From assembly GCF_003576645.1 (NCBI RefSeq), contig NC_044930.1, positions 25,478,403 through 25,542,402 of the forward strand: 64,000 bases of DNA, written 5' to 3'. Below, piece after piece: positions 23,091-35,181 of the stretch. The translations under genes were made by a program, and so were the position numbers. The notes below the pieces were generated by a model. The model was given only the letters and a program-made list of their open reading frames with translations, did no database searches and had not been told where the DNA came from. Each line of letters begins with the position of its first letter. Position 1 is the first letter of the stretch. Source of the DNA: Ipomoea triloba. Lineage: Eukaryota; Streptophyta; Magnoliopsida; Solanales; Convolvulaceae.

Positions 23091-23160
23091 AACTGGAATG
23101 TTGTATCGAGAGATCCTATCTCTCGAACTCTGCTTATGTCTCGAGACTTAGTTGATGTCT
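23091..23160 (-). repeat. Inverted copy of the tandem-array start
   Basis: Just after the N gap, the reverse complement of 'gacataagcagagttcgag' and 'gagatctctcgatac' appears (about 23108-23146). The array before the gap and this block therefore face each other, which suggests a larger element with inverted ends. Confidence 0.6.
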
Positions 23161-24020
23161 CGCAGACCCTTATTCCTCCAGTGTTGTCCCGTGCCTTCTT
23201 CTGTTCTTTCTATGAAATTACAGCACGAGACTTCTAAGATGTTCAAACAAGTTTACTTCAAGCTAAAATATTTTCCGAGTTGAGCTCAAAGTTACCCGGT
23301 TGTATTTTCGCTCTTGGTTTACTTGTCGAACTTACAACGTTTTGCCTATGTGTCGAGACTTGGGGATTTCTACTTAACAGTTGGTATCATCAAAACCTAT
23401 TACATGATGTTCCTAACATTTTCCTCTCCTGGGGGGAGACTCTCCCTCTCTAAACTATTCTCTAAAACATACATTGAATAAGAGAGGCTTTAAAGTCAAT
23501 TTTAGCTATCTTCTCTTGCATTTTACATACAATTTCTATACATACTCTATACAATTCACTGAATGCATGAAGGATTTGTATTATCATCTACATCATCTCG
23601 GTGCCTCGCTGGTGTATCCAACTCGCTTCGTACGCCGTTAGCCACCGAGGTCCACCATTATTGATGTCGTCGATTGCGAATAAGTCAAACCAAAGCCTTT
23701 TGGTTCCAAAACTGAAAAAGAAAAGAGAAATGGTGGGATTCTCAAAAAAAATGGTGGGGAAATAAGTGGGGTAGTAGAATCCTAATTGGCATTAAAAAAT
23801 CCAAATTTACAAAAATACCCCAACCAGCTAAAAAAATACATAGACATCTAATTAATTATTTGCCTAATCTACAACTTACCATTAATCTACACCCTCCATT
23901 ATTACAAATCAATGCACAAGATTTGTCATCATCATCCTCCATAATGTATGTTTCCTCAAATGAAATTGTAATTGAAACAAAATCACACTTTAATTGTGAT
24001 AAAATGAAACTATAACATCT
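23161..24020. other. Intergenic DNA, no supported gene
   Basis: No recognisable coding or transposon sequence. The part around 23600-23660 is GC-richer but contains no conserved motif I know. Confidence 0.45.
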
Positions 24021-24027
24021 ACACTTT

Positions 24028-25100
24028 TAATAAGAGCCAATAATGTTAGATTCATAACAGGAACAAAAAAAAAATGTTGGTGTAATAGTCTTCTATAAAA
24101 TATTGCACTTTGTGTTCTTCTTATTGTACAACCTTCAATTAAATTCCTAATCTATCATAATTCTTAATACTTTTACCAAAAAATTTCGTCAACTGCCGTT
24201 AAGTAACAGCAGCGGTGGCAAATTTGTAATTCAGCTGAAATTGAAAGACAATTTGATTAGGGCAGCAAACTAATCTCTCTGTTGGCGGAATCTCCTCGGC
24301 ATCTCTACGAATTTGCTCTCCTCGGCATCTCATCTCTCCGTTGTCGGCGGAATTTGTTCTCCGCGGCATCTCTACGAATTTGCTCTCATCGGCATCTCTA
24401 CGAATTTGCTCTCATCGGCACCTCATCCCTCTGTTGCCGAAGACTAAGGTTTCCAGAAGACACTCCTCGGCATCTCTACGAAATTGGAAGACAATTTAAT
24501 TCTCAATACAAGCTGGACCAGGTTCTCATCTCTCTGTTGCCGAGTTTTTTCTTTCTTTTATTCCGATTCATGATAAATTAATTAAGCACAAGACTACAGT
24601 TTTAATAAGAGCCAATAATGTTAGACCCCTAACAGGAACAAAAAAATGTTGGTGTAATAGTCTGCTGTAAAATATTGCACTTTGTTCTTATTATACAACC
24701 TCCAATTAAATTTCTAATTTATCCTAATTCTTAATACTTTTACCAAAAAATTTCGTCAATTGCCGTTAAGTAACAGCAGCAGTAGTGACAAATTTGTAAT
24801 TCAGCTGAAATTGGAAGATAATTTGATTAGGGCAGCAAACTAATCTCTCTGTTGGCAGAATCTCCTCGACATCTCTACGAATTTGCTCTCCTCGGCATCT
24901 TTACGAATTTGCTCTCATCGGCATCTCATCCCTCTGTTGCCGAAGACTAAGGTTTCTAGAAGACACTCCTCGGCATCTCTACGAAATTGGAAGACAATTT
25001 AATTCTCAATACAAGCTGAACCAGGTTCTCATCTCTCTGTTGCGGAGTTTTTTCTTTCTTTTATTCTCATTCATGCTAAATTAATTAAGCACAAGACAAC
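24028..25100. repeat. Tandem duplication, period about 572 bp
   Basis: The block beginning 'ttttaataagagccaataat' at 24028 recurs at 24600, and both end in 'aaattaattaagcacaagac' (about 24594 and 25100). The second copy is shorter by about 70 bp, because one or two of the internal short repeats 'cctcggcatctctacgaatt' are missing. The 99-residue ORF across copy 1 only reads these repeats and is not supported as a gene. Confidence 0.8.
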
Positions 25101-26117
25101 AACTATGGCTTTGGTACTGGAACTTCCAAGTTCCAAGTCCCGGCCCCTTCACCTCATCATTGACTTGAGTCGAGCTTAATTCCTCTTCTCAAAGTCAAAA
25201 ACACAAACACCTGAAGTGAGTGTTTGCGAGGGAGAGAGAGGGGTGTAGGGAATTGGAGTTGCCAACAAATGAGCCTTAAGTGTGATTTGGTGAAGAAGCC
25301 AGAGAGGATAAGTTTTCATACGCTTGAATCAAACTTCAGCTTGCCCATTTGTGGTACTTTGTGATCTGGATGCTGATGTAGGAGCAATGTTGTTTTTCAA
25401 TTGCAACTTATATGAGACATCTTTCGCTATGATTTTAAGTATTCGAATCTGATTTTTTTTTAAAGCACAAACTCTCGCTGTTACCGAATATCTAATGTTT
25501 GCCTTATGAAAAACTGTCACTTTTCATGGTTGGGAAGATGGAATACCAATTGTAGAATCTTTTACTTTTTGAATTATAATGCGTATTTGGAGTATTGCTT
25601 TCTTAAAGAAAAATTCATGTTATTTTGTTTCAGACCATAGCTTTGATTGATTGTTGTTAGAGAAGGTGTTATTCAGTTGGGAGCTATTGATAAGGTTATC
25701 CTTCTCTCTCACTCTTCATCATACCTCGTACTTGCAATTTTACTGCTGTGTTTTTTTTTTTATTTTTTAAATTTATTTTTAAATATATTCTCTCTATACC
25801 ATTTGTCAAATTAATTATTTTTCATATGGTTATTTTGTTTAATATTCATCTTTTGGGCTTTCATTGATGATGTTTTTCATTATTGTTCATCTTTACTAAG
25901 CTTTACTGCCAATTGATAGACGATCACAAAAATAGATGTTGTCTATTCAAAGCCAATGCTAATAATTTAGCTTCTCATACCATTGATAGCAGTATTAGCG
26001 AAAACTCTGGTCAAGTAAAGTCCCTTTTAGCAACTCTGGTATGTCTTTGTCATATAGTGCTAAATTTTATTAACTTGAGCTGTTGAGCATGAATTTGGAT
26101 CTTTCATATATTAATGT
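25101..26117. other. Non-coding DNA upstream of captured exon fragments
   Basis: No conserved protein seen. A GC-richer part at about 25120-25290 resembles a 5' UTR or promoter but leads into no gene. Confidence 0.4.
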
Positions 26118-26262
26118 TGGCAATGTGCATAATCTTGTGGATCTTGCCGGAAGTGAGCGTGCTTCACAAACAAGTGCAAATGGTACAAGGTTGAAGAAAG
26201 GAAGCCAGTAAGCCACATAATAGAAGTTTGCTGACGTTGATCACTGTAATTAGGAAGCTAAG
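26118..26262 (+). pseudogene. Kinesin motor exon fragment (kinesin-7 like)
   Basis: Encodes NLVDLAGSERASQTSANGTRLK followed, after a small insertion and frame change, by a reading of HINRSLLTL.TVIRKL. DLAGSE is the switch II motif of the kinesin motor and the neighbouring residues are close to plant kinesin-7. The fragment ends at a donor-like AG|GTAATA where kinesin-7 genes are expected to have an intron, so it looks like a copied exon. The rest of the motor is absent. Confidence 0.8.
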
Positions 26263-26720
26263 GTAATAGAATGTTTGCAAATGATTGTTGGATTTATGCA
26301 GTACTTAATTTCAATTTAGCTGGGTCATCTACCTGCATTATGTGTCTTCCTTTAATTCTTTTGCATGTGAGAATCATTTTCTATTCTTATCTGATAACCA
26401 ATTTACTTCATGAAGAATAGTAGACAGAATTGATGGATGTGTGCACTATTTTATCAATGGTAGAATTCATGAGGCTTTCTGATTCTTATCGTTCTATATA
26501 TTTCATTTTCTTGAGCCAATAGCTTTTGATAGATATTTAGTTAGACAAGATGAAGTACGTTAATCAATAGCTTTTCATTAAATTCTATTTTCTATTATTA
26601 ATAAAGACAAACCTGAGTAGTTGCCTTATGTGATTTCTAAGTTCTATTATCTGAGATATAATATCTATTTAGTGTCTGCAGAAGGTTAATGAGAAATTGG
26701 TTTTATTCTTTTATTGGAAG

Positions 26721-26780
26721 GTTTTTGATGGGCATGGTGGAACGGATGCAACATCGTTTGTTAGAATTAGAATATTGAAG
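26721..26780 (+). pseudogene. Protein phosphatase 2C exon fragment
   Basis: Reads VFDGHGGTDATSFVR followed by I.ILK, preceded by an acceptor-like AG. VFDGHGG is PP2C motif 2, including the metal-binding Asp, and TDAASFVR is typical for one plant PP2C group. Nothing else of the phosphatase is found nearby. Confidence 0.7.
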
Positions 26781-27016
26781 TCTTAAATAAAATTATATAA
26801 TACAATTGTGTATAGATTCCTAAACTTAAAATTATAATATTGAAGTCTTAATAGGATTTCTATAATACAATTATGTATAGTTTCCTAACTAACCCATTAT
26901 CCTACCAAAAACAACACTATATAGATAGATAGTTATTTATAGTTAGTGGTTTATTTGTTTTTACTTACTTTAGTTATTATTTAGCTATTTACAATTTTGT
27001 TATCTTTTATTAAAAT
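26781..27016. other. Short AT-rich tandem repeat
   Basis: 'atattgaagtcttaa...tataatacaattgtgtatag' occurs twice (about 26772 and 26848), period about 76 bases. No gene. Confidence 0.5.
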
Positions 27017-27461
27017 CACTGTTGCAAAAAACCCCGACTAGGCCGCCTAGGCACCTCTGCCTAGGCGCTAGGCGCTCCTATACCGAGGCGAATTGCTCTC
27101 TAGGCGTCCGCCTAGGTGGCCGGCCGCCTAGGAGGCCGCCTAGCGCCTAACTCGGCCAACTAGGCCGAGTTGGCGGCCGACTAGGCCGAATTTGACCGAA
27201 TTAACTCGTCCAACTCGACAGAGTTAGTCGAGTTAACTCGAGCGAGTCGGCTTTGTTAATTTTATTATGATATTTATATATATTTAAATTTATTTATTTA
27301 TATAAGTAAGAGAAGTAAGAGATATATATGTAATATATAAAATATAATATATAACATACACCCACACACATGAATTAATTTTTTATTTTTATAGGTCTCC
27401 ACCTAAGCAGCTAGGCGCTAGTCTACCGCCCGACTAGCGCCTAGCGCCTACTGCAACCATG
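27017..27461. mobile_element. hAT-type MITE (GCCTAGGCG family) with 8-bp target duplication
   Basis: A 445-bp element with ends CACTGTTGCA and (reverse complement) CATGGTTGCA, flanked by perfect 8-bp repeats ATTAAAAT (27009-27016 and 27462-27469). The interior is packed with GCCTAGGCGC/GGCCGCCTAG motifs able to fold back. A decayed relative lies in GLB3 intron 2. Confidence 0.85.
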
Positions 27462-27469
27462 ATTAAAAT

Positions 27470-28012
27470 ATAAAAGCACCAAGACTATTTTTTTATTTTT
27501 ATTAATTTAACATTTTTTTCATTAATTTCGTTATTTTTTAATTATTTTTATCTTTTATTAAAATATAAGAGATTTTAACATTTTTTTCTCTCATTATTAT
27601 ATGACTATTTTAACTAATTAAGGAATATTAATTTAAAATTAAGTATTAGACATTAATTTAAGTGCGCATAACGTGTGATGACTAGTATATAAAATAAAAA
27701 TGAATACATAACAAATAGAAATAATTAAACCAAGTTACACAATAAGATTTGCCAATATGAGCGGGGTGGAGGTTTGTGAACATATGTATAAACAGCCTCG
27801 CCTCCGCACGTGGTGATGCAACCTAAACAGAAGCGGAACAATCTCTGAGGACACCGTCTTGACGGTGCTTTCGTTTGTCCTAATATCTGACACTTCCACG
27901 ACTCACCGGAAAAATCGAGAAGAATAAATCAGGAATTATTCATCGTGATTGTTTGTTTTGGTTGCAGAGGAGACCCGGTATATTAAACGATTCGTTACCT
28001 TTCAGCTGTAAA
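27470..28012. other. Upstream region of AFC3
   Basis: AT-rich until about 27740, then more mixed. The last 250 bases probably include the AFC3 promoter and 5' UTR; 'tttggttgcag' at about 27957-27967 could be the acceptor of a 5' UTR intron. Confidence 0.4.
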
Positions 28013-31000
28013 ATGGTGGCGATTGGCCCTGAAAACACGGCGGCGGAGGAGAGGGAGCAGACTAGGAAGCGGCGACGTTTGACATGGGACGTCGGGCCGC
28101 TCTCTCCGGAAAATCAAGCAGCTGAGGTTCGGTTCGGTTCTTAGAGTTAGGTTTAGGGTTTTGGTGGCGAAAGCGACAGGGAAACAGACCTATGGAATCT
28201 TAGGCGGTGCGTTTCTTGTTGTGTGTAGGCTGAGGAAAAGGATAAGAAAATCCAGAAAGTAGAGCCTCCATCTCGGTTGCGGTACTTATCGCCTCCGCAT
28301 AGGGATGATGATCGCGATGGCCATTACGTCTTCAGTCTCGGCGAGAACCTGACTCCAAGATGTTAGCCTTCATGTCCTTAATTTTTTTAAAAAAAATAAT
28401 TCTTTATATTTTTATTGAGTATGAATGTATTTGAATAATTTAGTGTAGTCTATGAGAATTGATTTAATTCCTTATAAATGTTTGCTGAACATTGCAGTCT
28501 CTGTGTGAAATTGTTGTTTTCTTTTCCTATACTTTCTGCCATTTAGTTTATGAGAGTTATGGATTATTTTCAGGTTGTGCTGTGTGTGCACTGAAATTGC
28601 TCTTTAGTTTATCAATAATCATACCCATATTGCCAAAAACTATTAGAACATTGTTTGAAGTTATATACACACCCATCACATGTGTGTATATTAATTACCC
28701 TAAATATAAAAGCTTTTGCATTACATAAATATAGTATACTGCTATTGGTACTACATTCTATTTCTCTATATTAAACTTTATTCATGTGTTCATATAAGCT
28801 TGCAGCAAACTCTGTGTCTGGCCAAATTGTTTTCTCATAGAATTGAATAACTGGTGACATAAATTAAATTAACTGATTCTTATGCTACAGAAACTGACTT
28901 TTTACTCCTTAATTTGATATATGGATGCTGCAAAAGAAAAACTACTAATTTGGGTCTTTCTCCTTATCCACACTTCCTCTTTTACTTGGCCTGTAGCTAT
29001 TTCCCCCCCTTGTTATGTTATGCTGAATCCATGTTAAGATTTTGATTTTGTTCTATCTTGTTTGTTTTTTAATTTAAAAAAAATGATGAATTTGTGTCAT
29101 GCTTATGTTCTTTATGTGACAACCAAGTAAACTGTTACAATATTAGGCTTTTGACATATACAAATATACTAATATGCTTTATTTCTCTGAAGAGGATCTT
29201 TTCTGTTGCTTTGCAATGTTTAATTACTCCCAAGCTGAGTTGAATTTCTATTTCTGCTCATATGTTTTGCAGATAAAATTCTCAGCAAAATGGGTGAAGG
29301 TTAGCTGTCGTGTGCCTGCTGAAAAAAAAAAAACAATATGTTATATCTCATTATTGTATCAAATCAGCAAATTGCTAGTGCTGTAGGCACCTTTGGGCGG
29401 GTTTTGGAATGTTGGGACCGTCAAACTCGAGAATATGCAGCTATTAAAGTTGTACGAAGCATAAAAAAATACCGTGAAGCAGCAATGATTGAGGTTAAAG
29501 TGCTCCAGCGACTTTCTGAGAATGATACAGGCAATTCACAGTATGTTTGTCTTAGCCAATTTTGAAAATTTTATTTCCCTCAATTTGGTATTTTCCTTTT
29601 CAATGCTTGGCCTAATTTTTCTGCTTCTATTACAGTTGTGTGCAGATGCGGAGTTGGTTTGATTATCGCAATCATATATGCATTGTAAGTAATAAGATAC
29701 AATATTTCAGATTTTTTTTCCTGCAACATTGTTCCTCTACTAGTCTTGTTTTGTAGATAGTGGTAGATTTTCTTGAATACTTTTTCTTGATTTTCTGAGG
29801 TATACCTGAAAATGGTTGGGGTTGATGCTTGGTGAAAATATCTGCTCCTATAACTAGTCCTACATGTTGATTTCTTATTTACCTTTTTTTTCTGATGGAT
29901 GAATTATCCCCGCTTGTTGACTTTTTATTCTCTTGTTTAAGTCAAATATCTTGTTATTTTACTGTTGTGGGATTTATGGTTACCTGATTTCATCTTAGTA
30001 GTGTTAGTTTAAGTTTTATGGTCTTGTTTTCAACCACTGAGTACTTAATAAAGATCTTCCTTCTGCTGCATCTGAATGGTTATATCAGGTTTTTGAGAAA
30101 CTTGGGCCAAGTTTATATGATTTACTAAAGAGAAATAAGTACTGCCCATTTCCTCTGGATCTTGTTCGGGAATTTGGTCGCCAGCTTTTGGAATCTGTAA
30201 CATGTGTGTGGATTGTTTTTAGCCTTCTTTATCTTCTTGTTTATCTATTCGATTACCCTGAACTCCCTTAACCTGTTACTTTGACCCAGGGGTATTATCC
30301 TATTACTGTATGTTTCATTAACTCTATGCTATCACTTATCATATTTAACAGATATGCATGGTTTACGTTTAATACACACTGACTTGAAGCCAGAAAATAT
30401 ACTCCTTGTGTCTTCTGAATCCATAAGACTCCCAAGCTACAAGGTATTTTGCATTTTAGCCTTCTTAAGTTAAAGAAAACCAAATATATAATAGTATCTA
30501 GGCGCACATTGATTTTTCATACAACTTTTTAATTTTACAGAGGAGTTCAGTTGATATGAACAACAGGTGCTTGCCAAAATCTAGTGCTATTAAGCTGATT
30601 GATTTTGGCAGTACTGTGTTTGACGATAAGCTTCATAGTTCCATTGTATGCACAAGGCACTACAGAGCACCAGAGATTATTCTTGGTAAATACTGAGGAA
30701 GAGATATGCATTCGTTCTGTTTTTATAGTTTGTATTTTTTTTTTATATATATTTTTTATACTTTGGATATATTCATATATCTCCATTCTCCTATTTAATT
30801 GGGAATAGTTCTAAAAGTTAACAAGCTTATAGCCAAATAGTATTTCAATTTTTAATACAAACTTTTTAAAATTCCAAGATACTGGAATACTATATGGAAG
30901 TTGAAGTACCAAGTGAAATCGGCAATTTAGAATTTTTTGAATAATTAATAATTAGATTAGGCTACTTACATTTTAATGCCTGTGTCATTAACAGTAAAAA

Positions 31001-32395
31001 GTATTACTTGTTGCCTGTGTCATTATTTGGAAGATGACATACTATTGGTGATTCTTTATTTCTTGATGTCTAAGTGGCTTTGTTGTTATTTTTCATTTGT
31101 GAATGATATTATACATCAGTAGAGCCAGTAGGAAATGGTTGGCAATAATGCTAATGGGTATGGCTTATTTGAGATTTGGCTGTGTCCTCCACTTCAATTT
31201 ATGTAGCTAATGGGCAGGCTGTAAATTGTTGTTTTAAAGGTGAAGAGCGTATAAAAAGAGATTAACCTGGTTGCTAATCACAGTCAGTTTGAGATTTATA
31301 CTCAATTAGTAGAAGGGCATATTGTGAGATATTGATTGATGAGATGAGATGAGGCATTTTAGGCACTGACAAACCAATACACTGCTCCTAATTTCTTCTT
31401 ATGCACTTTTTTGCAGGTCTAGGATGGACATATCCCTGTGACCTATGGAGTGTAGGCTGTATACTTGTTGAACTTTGCTCGGTTAGCTCTGCTTTTTATT
31501 TTGCCACTATCTCATACTTTGGCTTTGATATATTTGTAATTCATATATTGGGTATATCTGAGAGAGAGAGAGAGAGAGAGAGTCAGAGAGCCATAAATCA
31601 TATATTCTCCAATAAATATTGTTCCAGGGTGAAGCTCTTTTTCAGACACACGAGAACTTGGAGCATTTGGCAATGATGGAGAGAGTGTTGGGCCCTCTGC
31701 CTCAGCACATGATTCAAAAAGCAAAGTAAGTTACTTCATTTGATTGCTTAGCGGAATTTTGTTTGTGATGCCATGGTTGTGTGGCTCTGTCTTACTTTTT
31801 TTTTTTGCAGTCGAGGTGCAGATAAATATTTCAAGAGATCAAGATTGAATTGGCCTGGAGGTGCAGTATCAAGGGAGAGCATCAGAGCGGTAAACAAGTT
31901 GGATCGACTTAAGGTCTTGTTTCGTTCCCCCCACTCTTTTTTTTTTTTTTTTTTTTGAAAGAAAGAAGCATTTCATTAGTCCAACTTGTCAGAAGCAACT
32001 ACATCAAACAAAGAAAGAAAAGGAATGGCAATCCATTCCAAACAATCTGACTTTGAAATAGCGTTCCCTAGCAAATGGGTTGCTATATTCGCAGATCGTT
32101 GCTAACAGTTGAAAAGTGTTTAGCTAATTCTTTAATATCATTAACAAGGGAACCTAAAACCGAAGAGTTATCATTCCCCACTCTCATTTTGTTAACATTT
32201 CGCTCCCTTTCTGTCACCGTCTCCATTCCAATCACAATAAACGCGTTGTTAATGCAGGATCTTGTATCACGCCATGTAGAATTCTCGAGATCACCCCTTA
32301 CCGACTTGTTACAGGGTTTATTGAAGTACGATCCATCTGAGCGTCTCACTGCTGAAGAAGCACTCAACCATCCCTTCTTCAGCAATGCAGCCTAA
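28013..32395 (+). CDS. AFC3: LAMMER-type dual-specificity kinase AFC3
   Basis: Twelve exons join in phase: 28013-28126, 28229-28361, 29273-29299, 29387-29540, 29636-29684, 30089-30203, 30352-30443, 30541-30685, 31417-31481, 31628-31725, 31811-31913, 32258-32395. The product is 410 residues (Arabidopsis AFC3 about 400). The basic N-terminus has [16 protein letters not shown]. Kinase landmarks: [13 protein letters not shown] glycine loop near residue 88, AAIKVV with the ATP-site Lys, HTDLKPEN catalytic loop (Thr in place of the usual Arg, normal for this family), IDFGST, and the defining [23 protein letters not shown] kinases phosphorylate SR splicing factors in the nucleus. AFC3 rather than AFC1/2 is chosen from the N-terminus and [14 protein letters not shown]. 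All key residues are intact. The last intron contains an antisense LINE insertion; a (GA)n repeat lies in intron 9 (about 31559-31582). Confidence 0.94.
31937..32173 (-). mobile_element. 5'-truncated LINE (RNase H end) in the last AFC3 intron
   Basis: On the minus strand this insert codes for the end of a plant L1-type RNase [14 protein letters not shown], then [13 protein letters not shown] and a stop at 31976-31978, followed by a short 3' UTR and a 20-base poly(A) (T run 31937-31956). It is flanked by CCCCACTCT on both sides (ending at 31936 and 32184), a target duplication typical of target-primed insertion. Only 237 bp remain. It is antisense to the kinase and leaves both splice sites of the intron in place. 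Confidence 0.82.
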
Positions 32396-32990
32396 GCAAA
32401 GTGCTTGTTTTGTAATTCCTAATTGATTTTGTTAGAGGCTTCAGCCTGGGATTTTGATTTTTTTATCATGTTCATTTTAAATGGATTGTACATTCATTCG
32501 ATTGACTTACATGTTAAACATAATTAGGAACATAATAGGAAACTTTAAAGTTGGTAAGAACCAAAGTTGGTAGGGAACTTACATGTTTATTTCGCTCTCT
32601 AAGTCATTTTTTTGGGGGTGTCGGATGAAGTTAGTTAATTTACCATAGTAAATAAAATACATAAATAAAAAATAATTTTATTATCATTTATTTTCTCAAT
32701 AAGTTAATACTAATTAAGGTCTCAAAACTTTGTAATCTATCCAATTTAGTATTTAATTTTGAAATTAATCGAATTACATCTTCAACTATTAAAAAATTAT
32801 CAAATTTTGTATTTTTGTTAATTGACATTTTGCTACGTTGTCCAAGAGCATTCTTATCAATGGAGTTTTTTCGTGGTTTTTGAGTAGTTTTTGTAAGTGT
32901 GATTAGGAAAAAGAAAATGAGAGGGGAGGAAAAAAAATTAAAACAAATTAAATTTTTAAAAGAAATAATAAAAAAATAAAGTTGTCAGGC
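32396..32990. other. 3' flank of AFC3, AT-rich, no supported gene
   Basis: Holds the AFC3 3' UTR (several AATAAA-like sites between 32640 and 32670) and then simple AT-rich sequence. Confidence 0.5.
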
Positions 32991-32999
32991 ACGCCTAGT

Positions 33000-34790
33000 G
33001 TGAAATCTACATTATTGTCGAAATATGCTAGTTTCATTAGCTTCCATGCAGACTTGGCATAAACTAGGGCAATCAACTCGTCTGGAGCGTAGGAGATCAG
33101 CAATTAGGACACAATTAGAACAAGCTTGCCAGAGTAATATTTTTTACCTTTAGAGGGATCATCAAATTCCATATGAAGCTCCATCCAACCTTTTTAGACT
33201 CTGATTATAAATGATGGATCGTGGCCCTTAACAACATCAAAAAAGGAGTTGTTGGGGGTAGTATCCATGGAAATAAGCCTCCATGCCTGTTTACATAAAA
33301 GAGCTAAGTTAAACTCCCTAAAATTTCTAAAGTCAAGACCACCCCATTGTTTAGGGACACAAAGAAGACCATTGCTTCCGATGAATACCCCTTTTGCCAC
33401 CTTCCTCACCCTTCCACCAATAGGCATTCATAGCTTTTTCGGTTTTTCCAGTGTGATTCTTTGAGAGTAAGAACACATTCATAGCATAGGTGGGGATAGT
33501 CTGAATGACATTTTTCAAGAGGACTTCCCTGTTAGCTTTAGAAAGAAATTTATGACCCCAACTCTGCATCCTAGCAATAATTTTATTTTTAATGAAACCA
33601 AGGATCTGCTTCTTGTTTCTTCCTATAAGAGATTGTAACCACAGGTAAGAGCCAGTACATTCCTCCCTTCTAATTCCAAGGATATTCTGAACATGTGATC
33701 TAGAAACCTCATCCACATTTTTGCTAAAAATTAGATGAGGTTTATCTAGGTTAATGACTTGGCCAGAAGCAGCAGAATAAGCATCCATGATTGTCTTGAA
33801 AGCTATGGATTCTGAGGGATTAGCTCTGAAAAAGAAATAGCTGTCGTCTGCGAGAAGGAGGTGGGTAATGACATGAGCATTTCTAGCTATTGAAATACCA
33901 TGAAGGGAGCCTTGTTGCTCGGCAAATTGAATCATGGAGCTAAGCCCTTCAACAACGATGATGAAAAGATAGGGAGACGGGATTTAATTCCCTGTCTAAG
34001 CCCTCTGCTAGGAAGAACAGGACCGATAACATCACCATCATTAATAATAGAATACTTGACAATAGAAATGCATTCATGGATCAGGCCAATCTATTTGTCA
34101 GAAAATCTTATACGAGCCATGATAGCTCTTAAGAAAGGCTACTGAACCCTATTAAAAGCCTTGCGTATATCAATTTTTAGGGCAACAAAACCCACCTTTC
34201 CTTGGCTTTTTCTCTTGAGAAAGTGTTGGATTTCGTGGGCAACCATAATATTGTCAGAAATGAGCCTATTAGGCACGAAGGCACTTTGATATTCCGAGAT
34301 GAAATTACCCAGCATCATCTTTAATCTATTTGGAAGGATTTTGGCAACAATTTTATAAGTCACATTGCAGAGTGCAATGGGCCTCAAATCTCCCATAACT
34401 TTAGGTTTTGTTTGTTTGTTTGTTTATTTATTTATTTTTTTTTTTTGGGAATAAAAACAATCTGTGTATCATTCAAGCTAGTAGGAAGTTTACTAGAGGA
34501 GAGAAAATTCAAGCTAGTAGGAAGTTTACTAGAGGAGAGAAAGTACATGCAGAGGGTGGTGATGTCGTGGTCGAGGATATCCCAATGAGCTTGGTAGAAG
34601 TCTTGATTAAAGTCATCCGGGCCAGGTGATTTCTCCGGATGCATGCTAAATACCGCGGCTCAGACTTCCTCAAATGAGACATTTCGAAGGAAGGAGGCAT
34701 TCTGTTGGGCCGAAATGGATTTAGGAACGGTAGATAAAACAGAATTGGCGTTACCTATGTTGGCAAGATATTAGAGAAGTGAGCAATAAT
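33000..34790 (-). pseudogene. Decayed L1-type LINE (reverse transcriptase)
   Basis: Read from right to left, pieces of a non-LTR reverse transcriptase follow in correct order. First MHPEKSPGPDDFNQDFYQ (about 34644), then DLRPIALCNVTYKIVAKILPN and SAFVPNRLISDN (34396-34139). The palm motif HLLLADDSYFF follows (about 33860; Ala-Asp-Asp core retained). Last comes [22 protein letters not shown] (33370-33260). Several frameshifts and stops separate them. A T-rich (GTTT)n/T run at 34407-34446 interrupts the frame, and a 37-base stretch is duplicated at about 34466-34542. Endonuclease and RNase H parts were not found. It is a different, longer remnant than the insert in the AFC3 intron. Confidence 0.85.
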
Positions 34791-35181
34791 GACAGTGTGC
34801 AACCCTTGACCTTTTGGGACCCAAGCACCTGAGGAGTCTCTGACGCTTGTAATGGAGTTGATTCGACAATTAGTGACTATTAAACTGTCGCAGTCACTAA
34901 AGAAGATGACTCTCGATCATCAATTTAGATGTTGAAATCCTAATTGTATATAGATAATCCACTACTATTTTTATATATGTATTAAAATAACAAATTAATA
35001 GGTTTGATTCTAACTTTTAAAGCTTAAATTTCTAATTATTTCGCGTAAAAAGTTAATATTTTACCCATTTCTCTATTTTAAATATGTTTTTATTACTATG
35101 GATTGATAAATGTATAATATCGTAATGCACAAATATAGGGCATTTCGATGAACTGAAACACTCTCCGGAGTCTCTATTGCC
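34791..35181. other. Upstream region of the FRIGIDA-like gene
   Basis: AT-rich, no ORF of note; expected to contain the promoter and 5' UTR. Confidence 0.4.

Noticed and set aside
24282..24581. 99-residue ORF with RHLYEFAL repeats
   Set aside because: Translation of short DNA repeats within the 572-bp duplication; the second copy does not preserve it and no family matches.
33000..34790. Endogenous pararetrovirus
   Set aside because: The reverse transcriptase motifs, order and lack of capsid/protease fit a non-LTR LINE; no viral sequence was seen anywhere in the window.
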